A DNA stretch of 64,000 bases from an uncultured Muribaculaceae bacterium (GTDB lineage: Bacteria > Bacteroidota > Bacteroidia > Bacteroidales > Muribaculaceae): positions 1-64,000 of the forward strand of contig CAJUCW010000022.1 in assembly GCA_910585275.1 (NCBI GenBank), in the 5' to 3' direction. Below are positions 35,906 to 45,636 of the stretch, piece by piece. A model generated the notes under the pieces. It worked only from the letters and a program-made list of their open reading frames with translations. It did no database searches and was not told where the DNA came from. The translations under genes were made by a program, and so were the position numbers. Each line of letters opens with the position of its first letter. Position 1 is the first letter of the stretch.

Positions 35906-36622
35906 ATGGGAAGAGCATTCGAATACCGCAAAGCAAGAAAACTGAAACGCTGGGGCAACATGAGCCGCACGTTCACCCGCATCGGCAAGGAAATAACCAT
36001 CGCCGTTAAGGCGGGAGGTCCCGACCCCGATATGAACCCGCGTCTGCGTGTGCTAATGCAGAACGCAAAGGCTGCCAACATGCCGAAAGACACCGTGGAG
36101 CGCGCCATCAAGAAAGCCACCGACAAGGATGCCGGCGACTACAAGGAAATTGTATATGAAGGATACGGCCCCCACGGAATCGCAATCGTAGTGGAAACCG
36201 CCACCGACAACAACCAGCGCACCGTAGCAAACGTGCGTTCATATTTCAACAAACACGGCGGCTCCCTCGGCACCCAGGGTTCGCTCTCATTCCTATTCGA
36301 CCATAAGAGCGTGTTCCACGTAAAACCGAACGCCGAAACCTCGCTCGAAGATTTCGAGCTCAACCTCATGGACTTCGAGGCCGAACTTGAAGCGGAAGAG
36401 GAAGAATGGCTCATCTACGGAGCTTTCGAACAGTTTGCCAACCTCCAGAAATTCCTTGAGGAAAGCGGTCTTGAAATCGTTTCCGCAGAGTTCGAGCGCA
36501 TCCCTACCGACTATAAGGAAGTAACCCCCGAACAGCGTGAGGCAATCGAAAAACTCCTCGAAAAATTCGAGGACGACGAAGACGTGCAGAACGTGTTCCA
36601 CAATATGAAAGAGGAAGAATAA
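35906..36622 (+). CDS. YebC/PmpR family protein
   Basis: 238 aa starting MGRAFEYRKARKLKRWGNMSR, the Bacteroidetes variant of the GHSKW...-type start. It has KAANMPKDTVERAIKKA and YEGYGPHGIAIVVE and the usual three-domain acidic C-terminus. The family includes transcription regulators and, by recent work, factors that help ribosomes through difficult stretches. It is probably co-transcribed with pheT (36-nt gap) and ended by the hairpin at 36643. Confidence 0.93.
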   Translation: MGRAFEYRKARKLKRWGNMSRTFTRIGKEITIAVKAGGPDPDMNPRLRVLMQNAKAANMPKDTVERAIKKATDKDAGDYKEIVYEGYGPHGIAIVVETATDNNQRTVANVRSYFNKHGGSLGTQGSLSFLFDHKSVFHVKPNAETSLEDFELNLMDFEAELEAEEEEWLIYGAFEQFANLQKFLEESGLEIVSAEFERIPTDYKEVTPEQREAIEKLLEKFEDDEDVQNVFHNMKEEE

Positions 36623-36642
36623 TCCGGATTGATTCAAAACAT

Positions 36643-36680
36643 AGCCGCGCCTCCGGAATTCCGGAGGCGCGGCTCGCTTT
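36643..36680 (+). terminator. Terminator after the YebC-family gene
   Basis: AGCCGCGCCTCCGG (36643-36656) and CCGGAGGCGCGGCT (36661-36674) form a perfect 14-bp GC-rich stem with an AATT loop, followed by CGCTTTTA. Confidence 0.85.
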
Positions 36681-36694
36681 TATAACCTGACACC

Positions 36695-37885
36695 ATGACT
36701 ACAACGACACAACGACATGCAAGGATTGACGTGGCTGACGTGCTGAGAGGCTTCGCGGTACTCGCCATCATCCTTCTCCACGCCATCGAGCATTTCAACT
36801 TCTACCAGTTTCCCGACACTTCGGACAATTCCGCATGGCTACGGTTTTCCGACAAAGCCATCTGGGACGGCCTTTTCTTTATGTTCGGAGGAAAAGCCTA
36901 CGCGATTTTCGCGCTCCTATTCGGATTCAGCTTTTTCATTCAGCATGACAACCAGCGCATGCGCGGCAACGACTTCCGGCTTCGTTTCTGCTGGCGCCTG
37001 GTGCTTCTTTTCATAATCGGCCAGGTCAACGCCGCTTTCTTCACCGGCGAAGTGCTCGTGCTCTATTCGCTCGTAGGGTTCGTACTCGTGCTCACATGCC
37101 GCCTTTCCACAAGAAACGTACTCGCACTTTCGGCGATATGCCTGCTCCAGCCAATATGCATCTATCAGATTGTGCGTGCATGCCTCGACCCCGCCTATAC
37201 CATTCCCGACATAGACGACGGTCCTTTCTGGGCCGCAACGTTCGCGGTGCAAGACGGAGGCTCCTTTTGGGAAACGGTAAAAACAAACCTTTGGGAAGGG
37301 CAGCTTGCATCGCTCGCCTGGGCATGGGAACACGGCAGGGTGCTTCAAACCGCCGGACTTTTTATGGCCGGAATGGCGATAGGGCGCAACGGATGGTTCC
37401 TACGCAAGAACCTCCATGTCTGGAACCGCGTGCTCGCCACAGCCATCATACTCTTTTTCCCGCTCTACGGACTCAACAACATGGTGGGAGGATTCATCGA
37501 GAACCCCAACATACTCGTGCCCTTGAAAATCATCCTGTCGTCGCTTGCCAATGTCTGCTTTATGGCAATGCTTGTAAGCGGCGTGATTTTCGGATATTAT
37601 TGCACCACACGTTTCAGCCGCACAATTTCGCTTCTGATACCCTACGGAAGGATGAGTATGACCAACTACGTGACTCAGGGAATCATCGGTTCGTTCATAT
37701 ACTACAACTGGGGGCTTCACCTACAGATGGGCATCACCGGGAGCGAGCTTATAGGCATAGCCATCTTCCTCGTTCAATATATGCTCTGCCGCATCTGGGT
37801 AAACCATCACAACCACGGCCCGCTCGAATATCTCTGGAAGAAAGCCACCTGGATAGAATTCCCCTTCTCTTCCCGCAAATCATAG
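36695..37885 (+). CDS. DUF418 membrane protein (YeiB-like)
   Basis: 396 aa with about eight to ten hydrophobic helices. It starts with the heparan-acetyltransferase/acyltransferase-like RIDVADVLRGFAVLAIILLHAIEHFN. A conserved DUF418 region covers the C-terminal half (YGRMSMTNYVTQGIIGSFIYY). The function is not established; the family is distantly related to membrane acyltransferases. It is monocistronic. Confidence 0.88.
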   Translation: MTTTTQRHARIDVADVLRGFAVLAIILLHAIEHFNFYQFPDTSDNSAWLRFSDKAIWDGLFFMFGGKAYAIFALLFGFSFFIQHDNQRMRGNDFRLRFCWRLVLLFIIGQVNAAFFTGEVLVLYSLVGFVLVLTCRLSTRNVLALSAICLLQPICIYQIVRACLDPAYTIPDIDDGPFWAATFAVQDGGSFWETVKTNLWEGQLASLAWAWEHGRVLQTAGLFMAGMAIGRNGWFLRKNLHVWNRVLATAIILFFPLYGLNNMVGGFIENPNILVPLKIILSSLANVCFMAMLVSGVIFGYYCTTRFSRTISLLIPYGRMSMTNYVTQGIIGSFIYYNWGLHLQMGITGSELIGIAIFLVQYMLCRIWVNHHNHGPLEYLWKKATWIEFPFSSRKS

Positions 37886-37894
37886 ACCACTATA

Positions 37895-38051
37895 AGACCA
37901 AATCCCCATAGTTGTTTTTTAGACCAGAGTCCCATAGATCCGGAGAAACAGGATTTAATCCTACATAATTTCCGGTTCTATGGGACTCTGGTCTATAATT
38001 CTATAGTTCTATGGGACTATGGTCTAAGAATGACCTATTGTACTCTGGTCT
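37895..38051. repeat. Cluster of five 17-bp repeats (AGACCAGAGTCCCATAG type)
   Basis: Two copies in one orientation (37895-37911 and 37921-37937) face three in the other (37978-37994, 38009-38025 and 38035-38051). The inner pair extends to 26-bp arms (37920-37945 and 37970-37995) around a 24-nt loop that itself contains AGGATTTAATCCT. It lies between two convergent genes, where it could also end transcription. Confidence 0.75.
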
Positions 38052-38057
38052 GTGAGG

Positions 38058-38555
38058 TTAGAACTTATATGACAGGTTGACGAGCACGGGGAGACGTCCC
38101 CAGTCTTTCATATACTGGTATTTGAATTCCAACCCTGCGGCAAAATTACGGCTGAACTCATATTCGCCGCCGATACCTACGTTGAATACGAAACGGCTCA
38201 GATTCTCGCTGATACCCTCGTAGCCGAAGTGCAGATTGCCGTAGCCTAAACCTGCCAAAGGATAAAGATAGAACGAACCGGCCACGGGAATCATGAAATT
38301 AACATTGGCCGTAGCGGTAAAAGTGCTCACATTCTTGTCTTCAAAACCTCCGTTCAGGTCAACGGCAAGACGGATCAGGTCGGTGGCTGAATACTGGATT
38401 CTGCCTCCAAGCACAAAATTGGTGACGGAATTGTCTTTCTCAATGCAGGGAGCCACACCGATATTGGCACCGATGCCGAACTGCCCGGCGTGCTGGGCGA
38501 AGGCAGTGACGCTGCAAACGAGCGCGACAGCCAAAGTGAGGATAAATTTCTTCAT
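38058..38555 (-). CDS. Outer-membrane beta-barrel protein
   Basis: 165 aa with a signal peptide (MKKFILTLAVALVCSVTAFAQ). Alternating hydrophobic/polar strands and a C-terminal aromatic ending (VLVNLSYKF) are typical of small porin-like barrels. Glycines such as GIGANIGVAP and GLGYGNLHFGYEG suggest an OmpA-like/Omp_b-brl fold. The function is unknown. Confidence 0.88.
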   Translation of the reverse strand: MKKFILTLAVALVCSVTAFAQHAGQFGIGANIGVAPCIEKDNSVTNFVLGGRIQYSATDLIRLAVDLNGGFEDKNVSTFTATANVNFMIPVAGSFYLYPLAGLGYGNLHFGYEGISENLSRFVFNVGIGGEYEFSRNFAAGLEFKYQYMKDWGRLPVLVNLSYKF

Positions 38556-38764
38556 AATTTAAAATTTGATTGATTATATCTTTTTAACACGGCTGACGAC
38601 ACAATAGTTTTATCAACCGTAGTGAATTCAGGATATATTCGGGTCATTCCTCGTCACGTTCTTTCTTGTTAATGCAATTTTATCAACACATAAACCGTTT
38701 TTTTTAAACCATAGGAGAAACGCAGACATCATTCCGCCGCCCTCCTGCAAACAATGAGACAATT

Positions 38765-39964
38765 ATGAACGATAGAATATTACTATGCCTGTGCCATCTC
38801 AGCGGACGCGAGAAAGATTTCATCGACCAGGCGTTTGCCGAAAACTGGGTGGTGCCCCTCGGCCCCAATGTAAACGGCTTCGAGAAAGACCTTGAAGATT
38901 TCTTTATCCACAACAAAGATATCCGCATCGCAGACGGTGAAAAAACGGAATTTGAAAAGAAACGTATCGTAGCCCTTTCATCGGGAACGGCGGCAATCCA
39001 CCTCGGGCTTATAGCCCTCGGCGTCGGCCCGGGCGACGAAGTGATGGTGCAAAGTTTTACCTTCAGCGCGTCAGCTAATCCTGTGACCTACCTGGGCGCA
39101 ACTCCGGTGTTCGTTGACTCAGAGCCCTCCACCTGGGACATGGACCCCGACCTGCTCGACAAGGCGATAGCCGACCGCATAGAGAAAACGGGCAAGAAAC
39201 CCAAAGCCATAATTCCGGTCTATCTATACGGAATGCCTGCAAAAATCAAAGAAATTTTCGAAGTGGCACGCAAATGGGACATCCCCGTGCTCGAAGATGC
39301 GGCGGAAGCGTTCGGGAGCTTCTACGACGGACGCCCGTGCGGCACTTTCGGCGAATACGGCGTTCTGTCGTTCAACGGCAACAAGATGATTACCACTTCG
39401 GGCGGGGGCGCGCTTATATGTCCTGACGAGACAGCCGCCAAACTCGTGACAAGCTATGCGACACAGTCGCGCGAGCCGTTCCCGTGGTATCAGCATGAAC
39501 GCGTAGGGTTCAACTACCGCCTGAGCAATATATGCGCCGGAATAGGGCGCGGACAGATGACCATTGCCGGCGACCACATAGCCCACCACCGCCACGTGCA
39601 GCAGCTTTATCGCGAACTCCTCGCCGATGTGAAGGGCATCGAACTCCACGACAACCCCTCTCCCGAATCAGACAGCAATTTCTGGCTCTGCGCCATCACG
39701 TTCGCCCCGGAATTGAAAATCAAAGGCGACGACGGATGCGGACGCCCTGAAGCCATGCGCCGCTATCTCGATTCAAGGAACATCGAAAGCCGCCATCTTT
39801 GGAAGCCGATGCATCTCCAGCCGTTTTTCGCCAACTGTCCGGCATACGTCAACGGTGTGAGCGAAGACCTCTTCAGCCGCGGGCTGTGTCTCCCGGCCGG
39901 TCCATACGTGGGCGAGCCGGAGGTGCGACGTGTGGTAGATGCCATCAAAGAATGCATCGTCTGA
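38765..39964 (+). CDS. DegT/DnrJ/EryC1/StrS aminotransferase
   Basis: 399 aa, PLP-dependent. The N-terminal LSSGTAAIHLGLIALGVGPGDEV and the FNGNKMITTSGGG motif with the PLP-binding Lys are intact. It transfers an amino group to a keto-sugar for surface polysaccharide or natural products; the family is close to ArnB/PglE-like proteins. It stands alone here, so the sugar is unknown. The start is ATG 38765 (MNDRILLCLCHLSGREKDFI). Confidence 0.92.
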   Translation: MNDRILLCLCHLSGREKDFIDQAFAENWVVPLGPNVNGFEKDLEDFFIHNKDIRIADGEKTEFEKKRIVALSSGTAAIHLGLIALGVGPGDEVMVQSFTFSASANPVTYLGATPVFVDSEPSTWDMDPDLLDKAIADRIEKTGKKPKAIIPVYLYGMPAKIKEIFEVARKWDIPVLEDAAEAFGSFYDGRPCGTFGEYGVLSFNGNKMITTSGGGALICPDETAAKLVTSYATQSREPFPWYQHERVGFNYRLSNICAGIGRGQMTIAGDHIAHHRHVQQLYRELLADVKGIELHDNPSPESDSNFWLCAITFAPELKIKGDDGCGRPEAMRRYLDSRNIESRHLWKPMHLQPFFANCPAYVNGVSEDLFSRGLCLPAGPYVGEPEVRRVVDAIKECIV

Positions 39965-39997
39965 CACACCTCATTTTACAACCGTTTCACTTACATG

Positions 39998-40040
39998 CAG
40001 ACCGCTTCCCGACGAAGGCAGCGGTCTGTTTTTGTTTTTG
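39998..40040 (+). terminator. Terminator after the DegT gene
   Basis: CAGACCGCT (39998-40006) pairs with AGCGGTCTG (40020-40028), followed by TTTTTGTTTTTG. Confidence 0.85.
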
Positions 40041-40063
40041 TCAACAAAAAGAAGACCGAAAAC

Positions 40064-40094
40064 TTTGCTTTATCGGCAAATTATGATAATTTTG
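40064..40094 (+). promoter_or_regulatory. sdhCAB promoter
   Basis: TTTG (40064-40067), a 19-nt spacer and TAATTTTG (40087-40094). The leader to ATG 40213 is long, about 110 nt. Confidence 0.75.
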
Positions 40095-40212
40095 CATACT
40101 ATTACGCGAGGCGCGCCCCTTCGAGTGCGTCCCGCGCTGTGCCGTCAAGAACATAAACCCAAGACAATAAATTAAATAACTAATAATAAATTTCATTAAA
40201 TCAAAAACTGCT

Positions 40213-41214
40213 ATGTGGTTATCAAGCTCATCCGTAGGACGTAAGTTCGTCATGGCCATCACCGGCGCATGCCTCGTCCTATTCGTCACATTCCACTGTT
40301 TGATGAACGCCATAGCCATCTGCTGGCCAGCCGCCTACAATTCGGTTTGCGAATTCCTGGGCGCCAACTGGTACGCGCTTATCGCGTCGGCAGGTCTGGC
40401 TTTGCTCTTCATCATCCACATCATTTACGCGGTAATGCTCACCCTGCAGAACCGTAAGGCCCGCGGCTCAGTCCGCTACGAGATTTCGAAGCGTCCGAAG
40501 ACGGTTGAATGGTCGAGCCAGAACATGCTCGTGCTCGGCATCGTCATCCTCGCTTTCCTCGTGGTTCACCTCATCCAGTTCTGGGCAAAGATGCAGCTCC
40601 AGGAAATCCGCGGCGTCCACGACGTTCTGCCCCCTGCTGCCGGCACACTCTTCATCCAGGAGGCTTTCTCTTGCGTATGGACTCCGATTGTATATATCAT
40701 CGGTTTCATCGCCCTTTGGTTCCACTTCAACCACGGTTTCTGGTCGATGTTCCAGTCAATCGGTTGGGACAACCAGGTGTGGATCGCACGCCTTAAGAAA
40801 GCAGCCTGCTGGTGGAGCTCCATCGTAGTGCTTCTCTTTATCGCCCAGGCTATTGTGTTCACAGTAAAGGCACACGACAACTACTACAAGACCAACGACG
40901 TGCTTCGTGCTCAATATAAGGAAATGATTGCCCCGATGTTTGAAAAAGACTTCGGCCCCGATGCGGCCCGCGCAATCACCTCCGCTCCTTTCGACCAGAT
41001 GAAGCAGATGGTGGAAGGCACGCTCCAGCAGATGGAGGCCCCCCAGGCACAGTCTTATTTCCAGAACGACCCCGAGTTCCCCTCGCGTCTCGAAACCCTC
41101 AAACGCGCTTCCGCTTTCATCAAATATCTTGACGTGGATGCCGAGGAAGAGGCTGAGACTCCGGCAACTCCGGCGGCTACCGAAGAAGCAGCAAATCCCC
41201 AACCTCAGAACTAA
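40213..41214 (+). CDS. sdhC: Succinate dehydrogenase/fumarate reductase cytochrome b subunit
   Basis: 333 aa. Five hydrophobic helices in the first ~220 residues form the b558-type anchor, with His residues for haem ([38 protein letters not shown]). The C-terminal ~110 residues are hydrophilic, ending in an Ala/Pro/Glu-rich tail (about 306-333). This is longer than the ~215-230 aa I expect for the family. It is first of the C-A-B operon and carries electrons between quinone and SdhB. Confidence 0.92.
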   Translation: MWLSSSSVGRKFVMAITGACLVLFVTFHCLMNAIAICWPAAYNSVCEFLGANWYALIASAGLALLFIIHIIYAVMLTLQNRKARGSVRYEISKRPKTVEWSSQNMLVLGIVILAFLVVHLIQFWAKMQLQEIRGVHDVLPPAAGTLFIQEAFSCVWTPIVYIIGFIALWFHFNHGFWSMFQSIGWDNQVWIARLKKAACWWSSIVVLLFIAQAIVFTVKAHDNYYKTNDVLRAQYKEMIAPMFEKDFGPDAARAITSAPFDQMKQMVEGTLQQMEAPQAQSYFQNDPEFPSRLETLKRASAFIKYLDVDAEEEAETPATPAATEEAANPQPQN

Positions 41215-41222
41215 ATAGCGAT

Positions 41223-43247
41223 ATGGAAAATACAACAGAAAAAATCAAAGTAATGAATCCGGCCGATTCCAAAATCCCGGAGGGTCCTGTCGCTGAGAAA
41301 TGGACCAACTACAAGGCTCACCAGAAACTCGTGAACCCAGCCAACAAGCGTCGCCTCGACGTAATCGTAGTCGGCACGGGTCTCGCCGGCGCCTCCGCAG
41401 CGTCCACGCTCGCAGAGATGGGCTTCAACGTACTTAACTTCTGCATCCAGGACAGCCCCCGCCGTGCACACTCCATCGCGGCTCAGGGCGGTATCAATGC
41501 AGCCAAGAACTATCAGAACGACGGCGACTCCGTATATCGCCTCTTCTACGACACGGTTAAGGGCGGCGACTACCGCGCACGTGAAGCCAACGTATATCGT
41601 CTCGCTGAGGTTTCAAACAATATCATCGACCAGTGTGTGGCACAAGGTGTGCCGTTCGCACGCGAATACGGCGGTCTTCTCGCCAACCGTTCTTTCGGCG
41701 GCGCACAGGTTAGCCGTACATTCTACGCAAAGGGCCAGACAGGCCAGCAGCTCCTTCTCGGCGCTTACTCTTCGCTCAACCGCCAGATCGAACTCGGAAA
41801 GGTGAAGAGCTACAACCGCTATGAGATGCACGACGTGGTGCTCATCAAAGACAAGGACGGTGTGGAGCGCGCACGCGGCATCATCGCCAAGAACCTTGTG
41901 ACAGGTGAATTCGAACGTTTCGCAGCACATGCAGTGGTTATCGCCACCGGCGGCTACGGCAACACATATTTCCTCTCTACCAATGCCATGGGTTGCAACT
42001 GTTCGGCTGCAATGGCTTGCTACCGCAAGGGAGCATATTTCGCCAACCCCGCCTACGTGCAGATCCACCCCACTTGTATCCCCGTTCACGGCGACAAGCA
42101 GTCTAAGCTTACACTTATGTCGGAGTCTCTCCGCAACGACGGCCGTATCTGGGTGCCCAAGAAACTCGAAGACGCCGTTAAGCTCCAGAAGGGTCAGATC
42201 AAGGGCAGCGACATTCCCGAGGAAGACCGCGATTACTATCTCGAACGCCGCTATCCGGCATTCGGCAACCTTGTGCCCCGCGACGTGGCTTCACGCGCAG
42301 CCAAGGAGCGTTGCGACGCAGGTTTCGGAGTCAACAACACCGGACTCGCCGTGTTCCTCGACTTCTCCGAGGCCATCAACCGTCTCGGCATCGACGTGGT
42401 TCGCCAGCGTTACGGCAACCTCTTCGACATGTATGAGGAAATCACCGACGTCAATCCCGGCGAATTCGCTCGCGAAGAGAACGGCGTGAACTACTACAAC
42501 CCGATGATGATTTTCCCCGCCATCCACTACACAATGGGCGGCATCTGGGTTGACTATGAGCTCCAGACCTCCATCAAGGGTCTTTTCGCAATCGGCGAGT
42601 GCAACTTCTCCGACCACGGTGCAAACCGCCTCGGCGCTTCAGCACTCATGCAGGGTCTTGCCGACGGTTATTTCGTGCTCCCCTACACTATCCAGAACTA
42701 TCTGAGCGACCAGATTACGATACCCCACTTCTCTACCGACACCCCCGAATTCGATGCCGCAGAGGCCAAGTGCAAGGAAGCTATGGACAAACTCATGGCC
42801 ATCAAGGGTAAGCGTTCCGTTGATTCCATCCACAAGGAACTCGGCCACATCATGTGGGAATACGTGGGTATGGCCCGCAACAAGGAGGGTCTGGAAACGG
42901 CTCTCGAAAAGCTCAAAGAGATTCGAAAGACCTTCGAGACCGATCTCTTCATCCCCGGAACGCAGGAGGGTATGAACATAGAGCTTGACAAGGCTTTCCG
43001 TCTCAACGACTTCATCACAATGGGAGAGCTCATGGCTTACGACGCACTCAACCGCAACGAAAGCTGCGGCGGACACTTCCGTACCGAATATCAGACGGAG
43101 GAAGGCGAAGCCAAGCGTGACGACGCTGACTACTTCTACGTTAGCTGCTGGGACTATCAGGGTTCTGACAACAAGGCTCCCGAGCTCATCAAAGAACCGC
43201 TCCACTACGAGGCCATCAAGGTTCAGACACGTAACTATAAGTCATAA
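41223..43247 (+). CDS. sdhA: Succinate dehydrogenase/fumarate reductase flavoprotein
   Basis: 674 aa. The FAD dinucleotide fold [19 protein letters not shown] and the [15 protein letters not shown] segment with the FAD-linking His are intact. The catalytic-domain [11 protein letters not shown] and [21 protein letters not shown] follow. It interconverts succinate and fumarate; in anaerobic Bacteroidales the usual direction is fumarate reduction. It starts 8 nt after sdhC. Confidence 0.96.
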   Translation: MENTTEKIKVMNPADSKIPEGPVAEKWTNYKAHQKLVNPANKRRLDVIVVGTGLAGASAASTLAEMGFNVLNFCIQDSPRRAHSIAAQGGINAAKNYQNDGDSVYRLFYDTVKGGDYRAREANVYRLAEVSNNIIDQCVAQGVPFAREYGGLLANRSFGGAQVSRTFYAKGQTGQQLLLGAYSSLNRQIELGKVKSYNRYEMHDVVLIKDKDGVERARGIIAKNLVTGEFERFAAHAVVIATGGYGNTYFLSTNAMGCNCSAAMACYRKGAYFANPAYVQIHPTCIPVHGDKQSKLTLMSESLRNDGRIWVPKKLEDAVKLQKGQIKGSDIPEEDRDYYLERRYPAFGNLVPRDVASRAAKERCDAGFGVNNTGLAVFLDFSEAINRLGIDVVRQRYGNLFDMYEEITDVNPGEFAREENGVNYYNPMMIFPAIHYTMGGIWVDYELQTSIKGLFAIGECNFSDHGANRLGASALMQGLADGYFVLPYTIQNYLSDQITIPHFSTDTPEFDAAEAKCKEAMDKLMAIKGKRSVDSIHKELGHIMWEYVGMARNKEGLETALEKLKEIRKTFETDLFIPGTQEGMNIELDKAFRLNDFITMGELMAYDALNRNESCGGHFRTEYQTEEGEAKRDDADYFYVSCWDYQGSDNKAPELIKEPLHYEAIKVQTRNYKS

Positions 43248-43295
43248 ACCGGGCAGTGTGAACCACATTCCCCAAAACTGTTAGAAATTTCAATT

Positions 43296-44054
43296 ATGGA
43301 AGAAAATATAATGAAAGTCAACCTCAAGGTTTGGCGTCAGGAGAATGCCAAAGCACAGGGCCGGTTTGAGACATACGCAGATGTCGAGACCACTCCCGAC
43401 ACCTCGTTCCTTGAGACCCTCGACATTCTCAACGAGCGCCTTGTCGAAGAAGGCCAAGAACCAATCGTGTTCGACCATGACTGCCGCGAGGGTATCTGCG
43501 GTATGTGCTCGCTCTATATCAACGGACACCCACACGGCCCCGCCACCGGTGCCACAACCTGCCAGCTTTACATGCGTCGTTTCCAGAATGGAGAAACAAT
43601 CACCGTGGAGCCTTGGCGTTCGGCTGCGTTCCCCGTGATCAAAGACCTCATGGTTGACCGCAACGCATTCGACAAAATCCAGCAGGCTGGAGGCTACGTA
43701 AGCTTCAACTGCGGCGGCGCACAGGATGCCAACGACCTTCCCATCTCGAAGGTAAAGGCTGACGCCGCTATGGATTCCGCAAGCTGCATCGGCTGCGGAG
43801 CATGTGTGGCTGCCTGCAAGAACGGTTCGGCCATGCTCTTCGTGTCGGCCAAAGTCAGCCAGTTCGCCCTTCTTCCCCAGGGTGAGGTTGAGAAAGACCG
43901 TCGCGTCCGCGCCATGGTAGCCAGGATGGACGAACTCGGCTTCGGCAACTGCACCAACACCGGTGCCTGCGAAGCTGAATGCCCAAAGAACATCAAGCTT
44001 GAAAACATCGGCCGCTTGAACCGCCACTTCATCGCAGCTAAGTGCAAGGAATAA
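43296..44054 (+). CDS. sdhB: Succinate dehydrogenase/fumarate reductase iron-sulfur subunit
   Basis: 252 aa. The N-terminal 2Fe-2S domain has [15 protein letters not shown], and the C-terminal domain has [14 protein letters not shown] and [14 protein letters not shown] for the other clusters. It passes electrons between SdhA and SdhC. It is the last gene of the operon, with a strong terminator at 44075. Confidence 0.96.
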   Translation: MEENIMKVNLKVWRQENAKAQGRFETYADVETTPDTSFLETLDILNERLVEEGQEPIVFDHDCREGICGMCSLYINGHPHGPATGATTCQLYMRRFQNGETITVEPWRSAAFPVIKDLMVDRNAFDKIQQAGGYVSFNCGGAQDANDLPISKVKADAAMDSASCIGCGACVAACKNGSAMLFVSAKVSQFALLPQGEVEKDRRVRAMVARMDELGFGNCTNTGACEAECPKNIKLENIGRLNRHFIAAKCKE

Positions 44055-44074
44055 ATCATTTGATTCCATCCATA

Positions 44075-44112
44075 AGGACGGCGTCGGCTTCAACCGACGC
44101 CGTCCTCTTTTT
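44075..44112 (+). terminator. Terminator of sdhCAB
   Basis: AGGACGGCGTCGG (44075-44087) pairs with CCGACGCCGTCCT (44094-44106) around a 6-nt loop, followed by CTTTTTA. Confidence 0.9.
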
Positions 44113-44392
44113 ATCATCCCCGATGTCAACAGCCTCCGGAACCGCCGACATCAGGCATCCCTGAAATTATCAATATGCCACATATCGCACACTCTGCTAT
44201 ATAATCTCTGCATTCACAATTACTGCAACACAATTTAATTACACAAACGGCATTAAAACCATCGAAGTGTTCGGACAGATTCCTCTAAAGAAATATGAGG
44301 GGGAAGATTCCCTTCTCGACTATCTGTGCAATCAGACACAAATTGCAGTAAGCCCCGACAATATACCCCTGACTTTATGACATACGCGGCTG

Positions 44393-45067
44393 TCACAGGA
44401 TTTTGAACGCCACCGACGCTTCCACAACCCTTCTGACTGTCTCCTCCGACGGCGACACAAGAAAATTGCTCCCCTCTCTGTTTTCCCTAAGCAACGGGAT
44501 GTCATCATAATGATCTGTGACCACCGCCGCAAGCTCCATCCCTGTCTCCGCTTCAAGCCTACGGATTCCATCAAGCTTTCTCCCTCCACGATTCTCTATA
44601 TAGTCGGTTGCCGTTTCCGGCGCCGATGGCGTGGCATGGCATAAGTCGAAACCAAGCATCTCCGCAAGCGCACGGCAATAACTTTCCGGAGAGGCGGTTG
44701 ACAGCACCGTCAGACACCCTTCACTCTTGAAGCGGGCCTTCAGTCCCATCACCGTGTCATTGACACGCGACATAAGAAGCCTCGCGAATCTTCGGTTGTC
44801 ATCCTCCGAGAGTCTCCCCTCAAGCAAGACACAATTACGATATTTCATATCCTTGTGCGACATACATCCGCATTTGCTCAACAGGAAACGCCACACAATT
44901 CTTAACGCATCGCCATACATGCCCCGATGCGCCAGCACGCGGGAGCCATATAAAAGGTAACGGCGGAACGACGGCCCGACATACACAGTGCCGTCAAGGT
45001 CGAAAACGGCAATCCGTCCGCACCCGTCCCTACCCTCTCTCCGTGTGTCTATGCATCTATCGCCCAT
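44393..45067 (-). CDS. HAD-IB family phosphatase
   Basis: 224 aa. Motif I is AVFDLDGTVYVG with the nucleophile Asp, motif II is TVLSTASPESY, and motif IV is VVTDHYDDIPLL. The cap helices carry the SerB-like order. It belongs to the IB subclass (phosphoserine phosphatase-like), but the substrate is unknown. Its start lies 19 nt inside the end of the phosphoribosyltransferase gene, so it is the last gene of a coupled three-gene operon with the type IIG enzyme. Confidence 0.85.
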   Translation of the reverse strand: MGDRCIDTRREGRDGCGRIAVFDLDGTVYVGPSFRRYLLYGSRVLAHRGMYGDALRIVWRFLLSKCGCMSHKDMKYRNCVLLEGRLSEDDNRRFARLLMSRVNDTVMGLKARFKSEGCLTVLSTASPESYCRALAEMLGFDLCHATPSAPETATDYIENRGGRKLDGIRRLEAETGMELAAVVTDHYDDIPLLRENREGSNFLVSPSEETVRRVVEASVAFKIL

Positions 45068-45636
45068 GGGAAACGTATAAGTGTCCGGTTGTTATACAAT
45101 GAGAAATCAGGCACAATCAGAGGCTTTTTCGTCGTGACGGTGATAACGGCGGTTTTCACTTTTGCAGAAGGCAGCACACGCCTCACACCTTCCGCCACCA
45201 TCCACATTGTCTTCCCGGAATCAATGGCATCGTCAACAATCAGAACGGTTTCAGGGCATTCTTTAGCCAGTTGTGTCGCCATCTCTTCCGGAAGTTCGAA
45301 TACATCGAGGGGAATCTTTCCGTCATCGAAAGCCGACAGAAGACGAGACTCCAGAATTCTAAGCCAATTCTGCAAGAAACGCGGCAAACGCCTCACCACG
45401 CTTTTCACCACATCGGTTTTCCTCCCTGTCGAAGGTCGCTGTAGTGCCACAGGCAAAAGTGAGGCATCAGGGAAACATGAGGCCATCTTCCGCGCCACGA
45501 TCCATCCCCCCGTCCTGATACCTACTATACAATCAGGCATCGTGCCCGCATCCCGGCAAGCCTCGGCAAGCCTCCGGCAAGCCTCAGCCAGTTCCCTATC
45601 CGACATCGTAATAACCTTCATAACCATGTACCTCAA
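45049..45636 (-). CDS. Phosphoribosyltransferase-like protein
   Basis: 195 aa. The PRPP loop is VLIVDDAIDSGKTMWMVAEG, a canonical type I signature. The IVGIRTGGWIVARKM stretch before it matches the PPi-binding loop. It resembles hypoxanthine/xanthine-type enzymes, but the nucleobase specificity is unclear. Its start overlaps the stop of the type IIG gene by 4 nt (45633-45636). The pairing with a HAD phosphatase hints at making and then dephosphorylating a nucleotide-like compound, which is inference. Confidence 0.85.
   Translation of the reverse strand: MRYMVMKVITMSDRELAEACRRLAEACRDAGTMPDCIVGIRTGGWIVARKMASCFPDASLLPVALQRPSTGRKTDVVKSVVRRLPRFLQNWLRILESRLLSAFDDGKIPLDVFELPEEMATQLAKECPETVLIVDDAIDSGKTMWMVAEGVRRVLPSAKVKTAVITVTTKKPLIVPDFSLYNNRTLIRFPWAIDA

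Noticed and set aside
44165..44380. Open frame without ATG (ends NIPLTL) between sdhB and the HAD gene
   Set aside because: 71 codons that read somewhat protein-like (TIEVFGQIPLKKYEGEDSLL), but there is no start codon, no promoter and no known family. It may be a decayed gene fragment; too weak to annotate.
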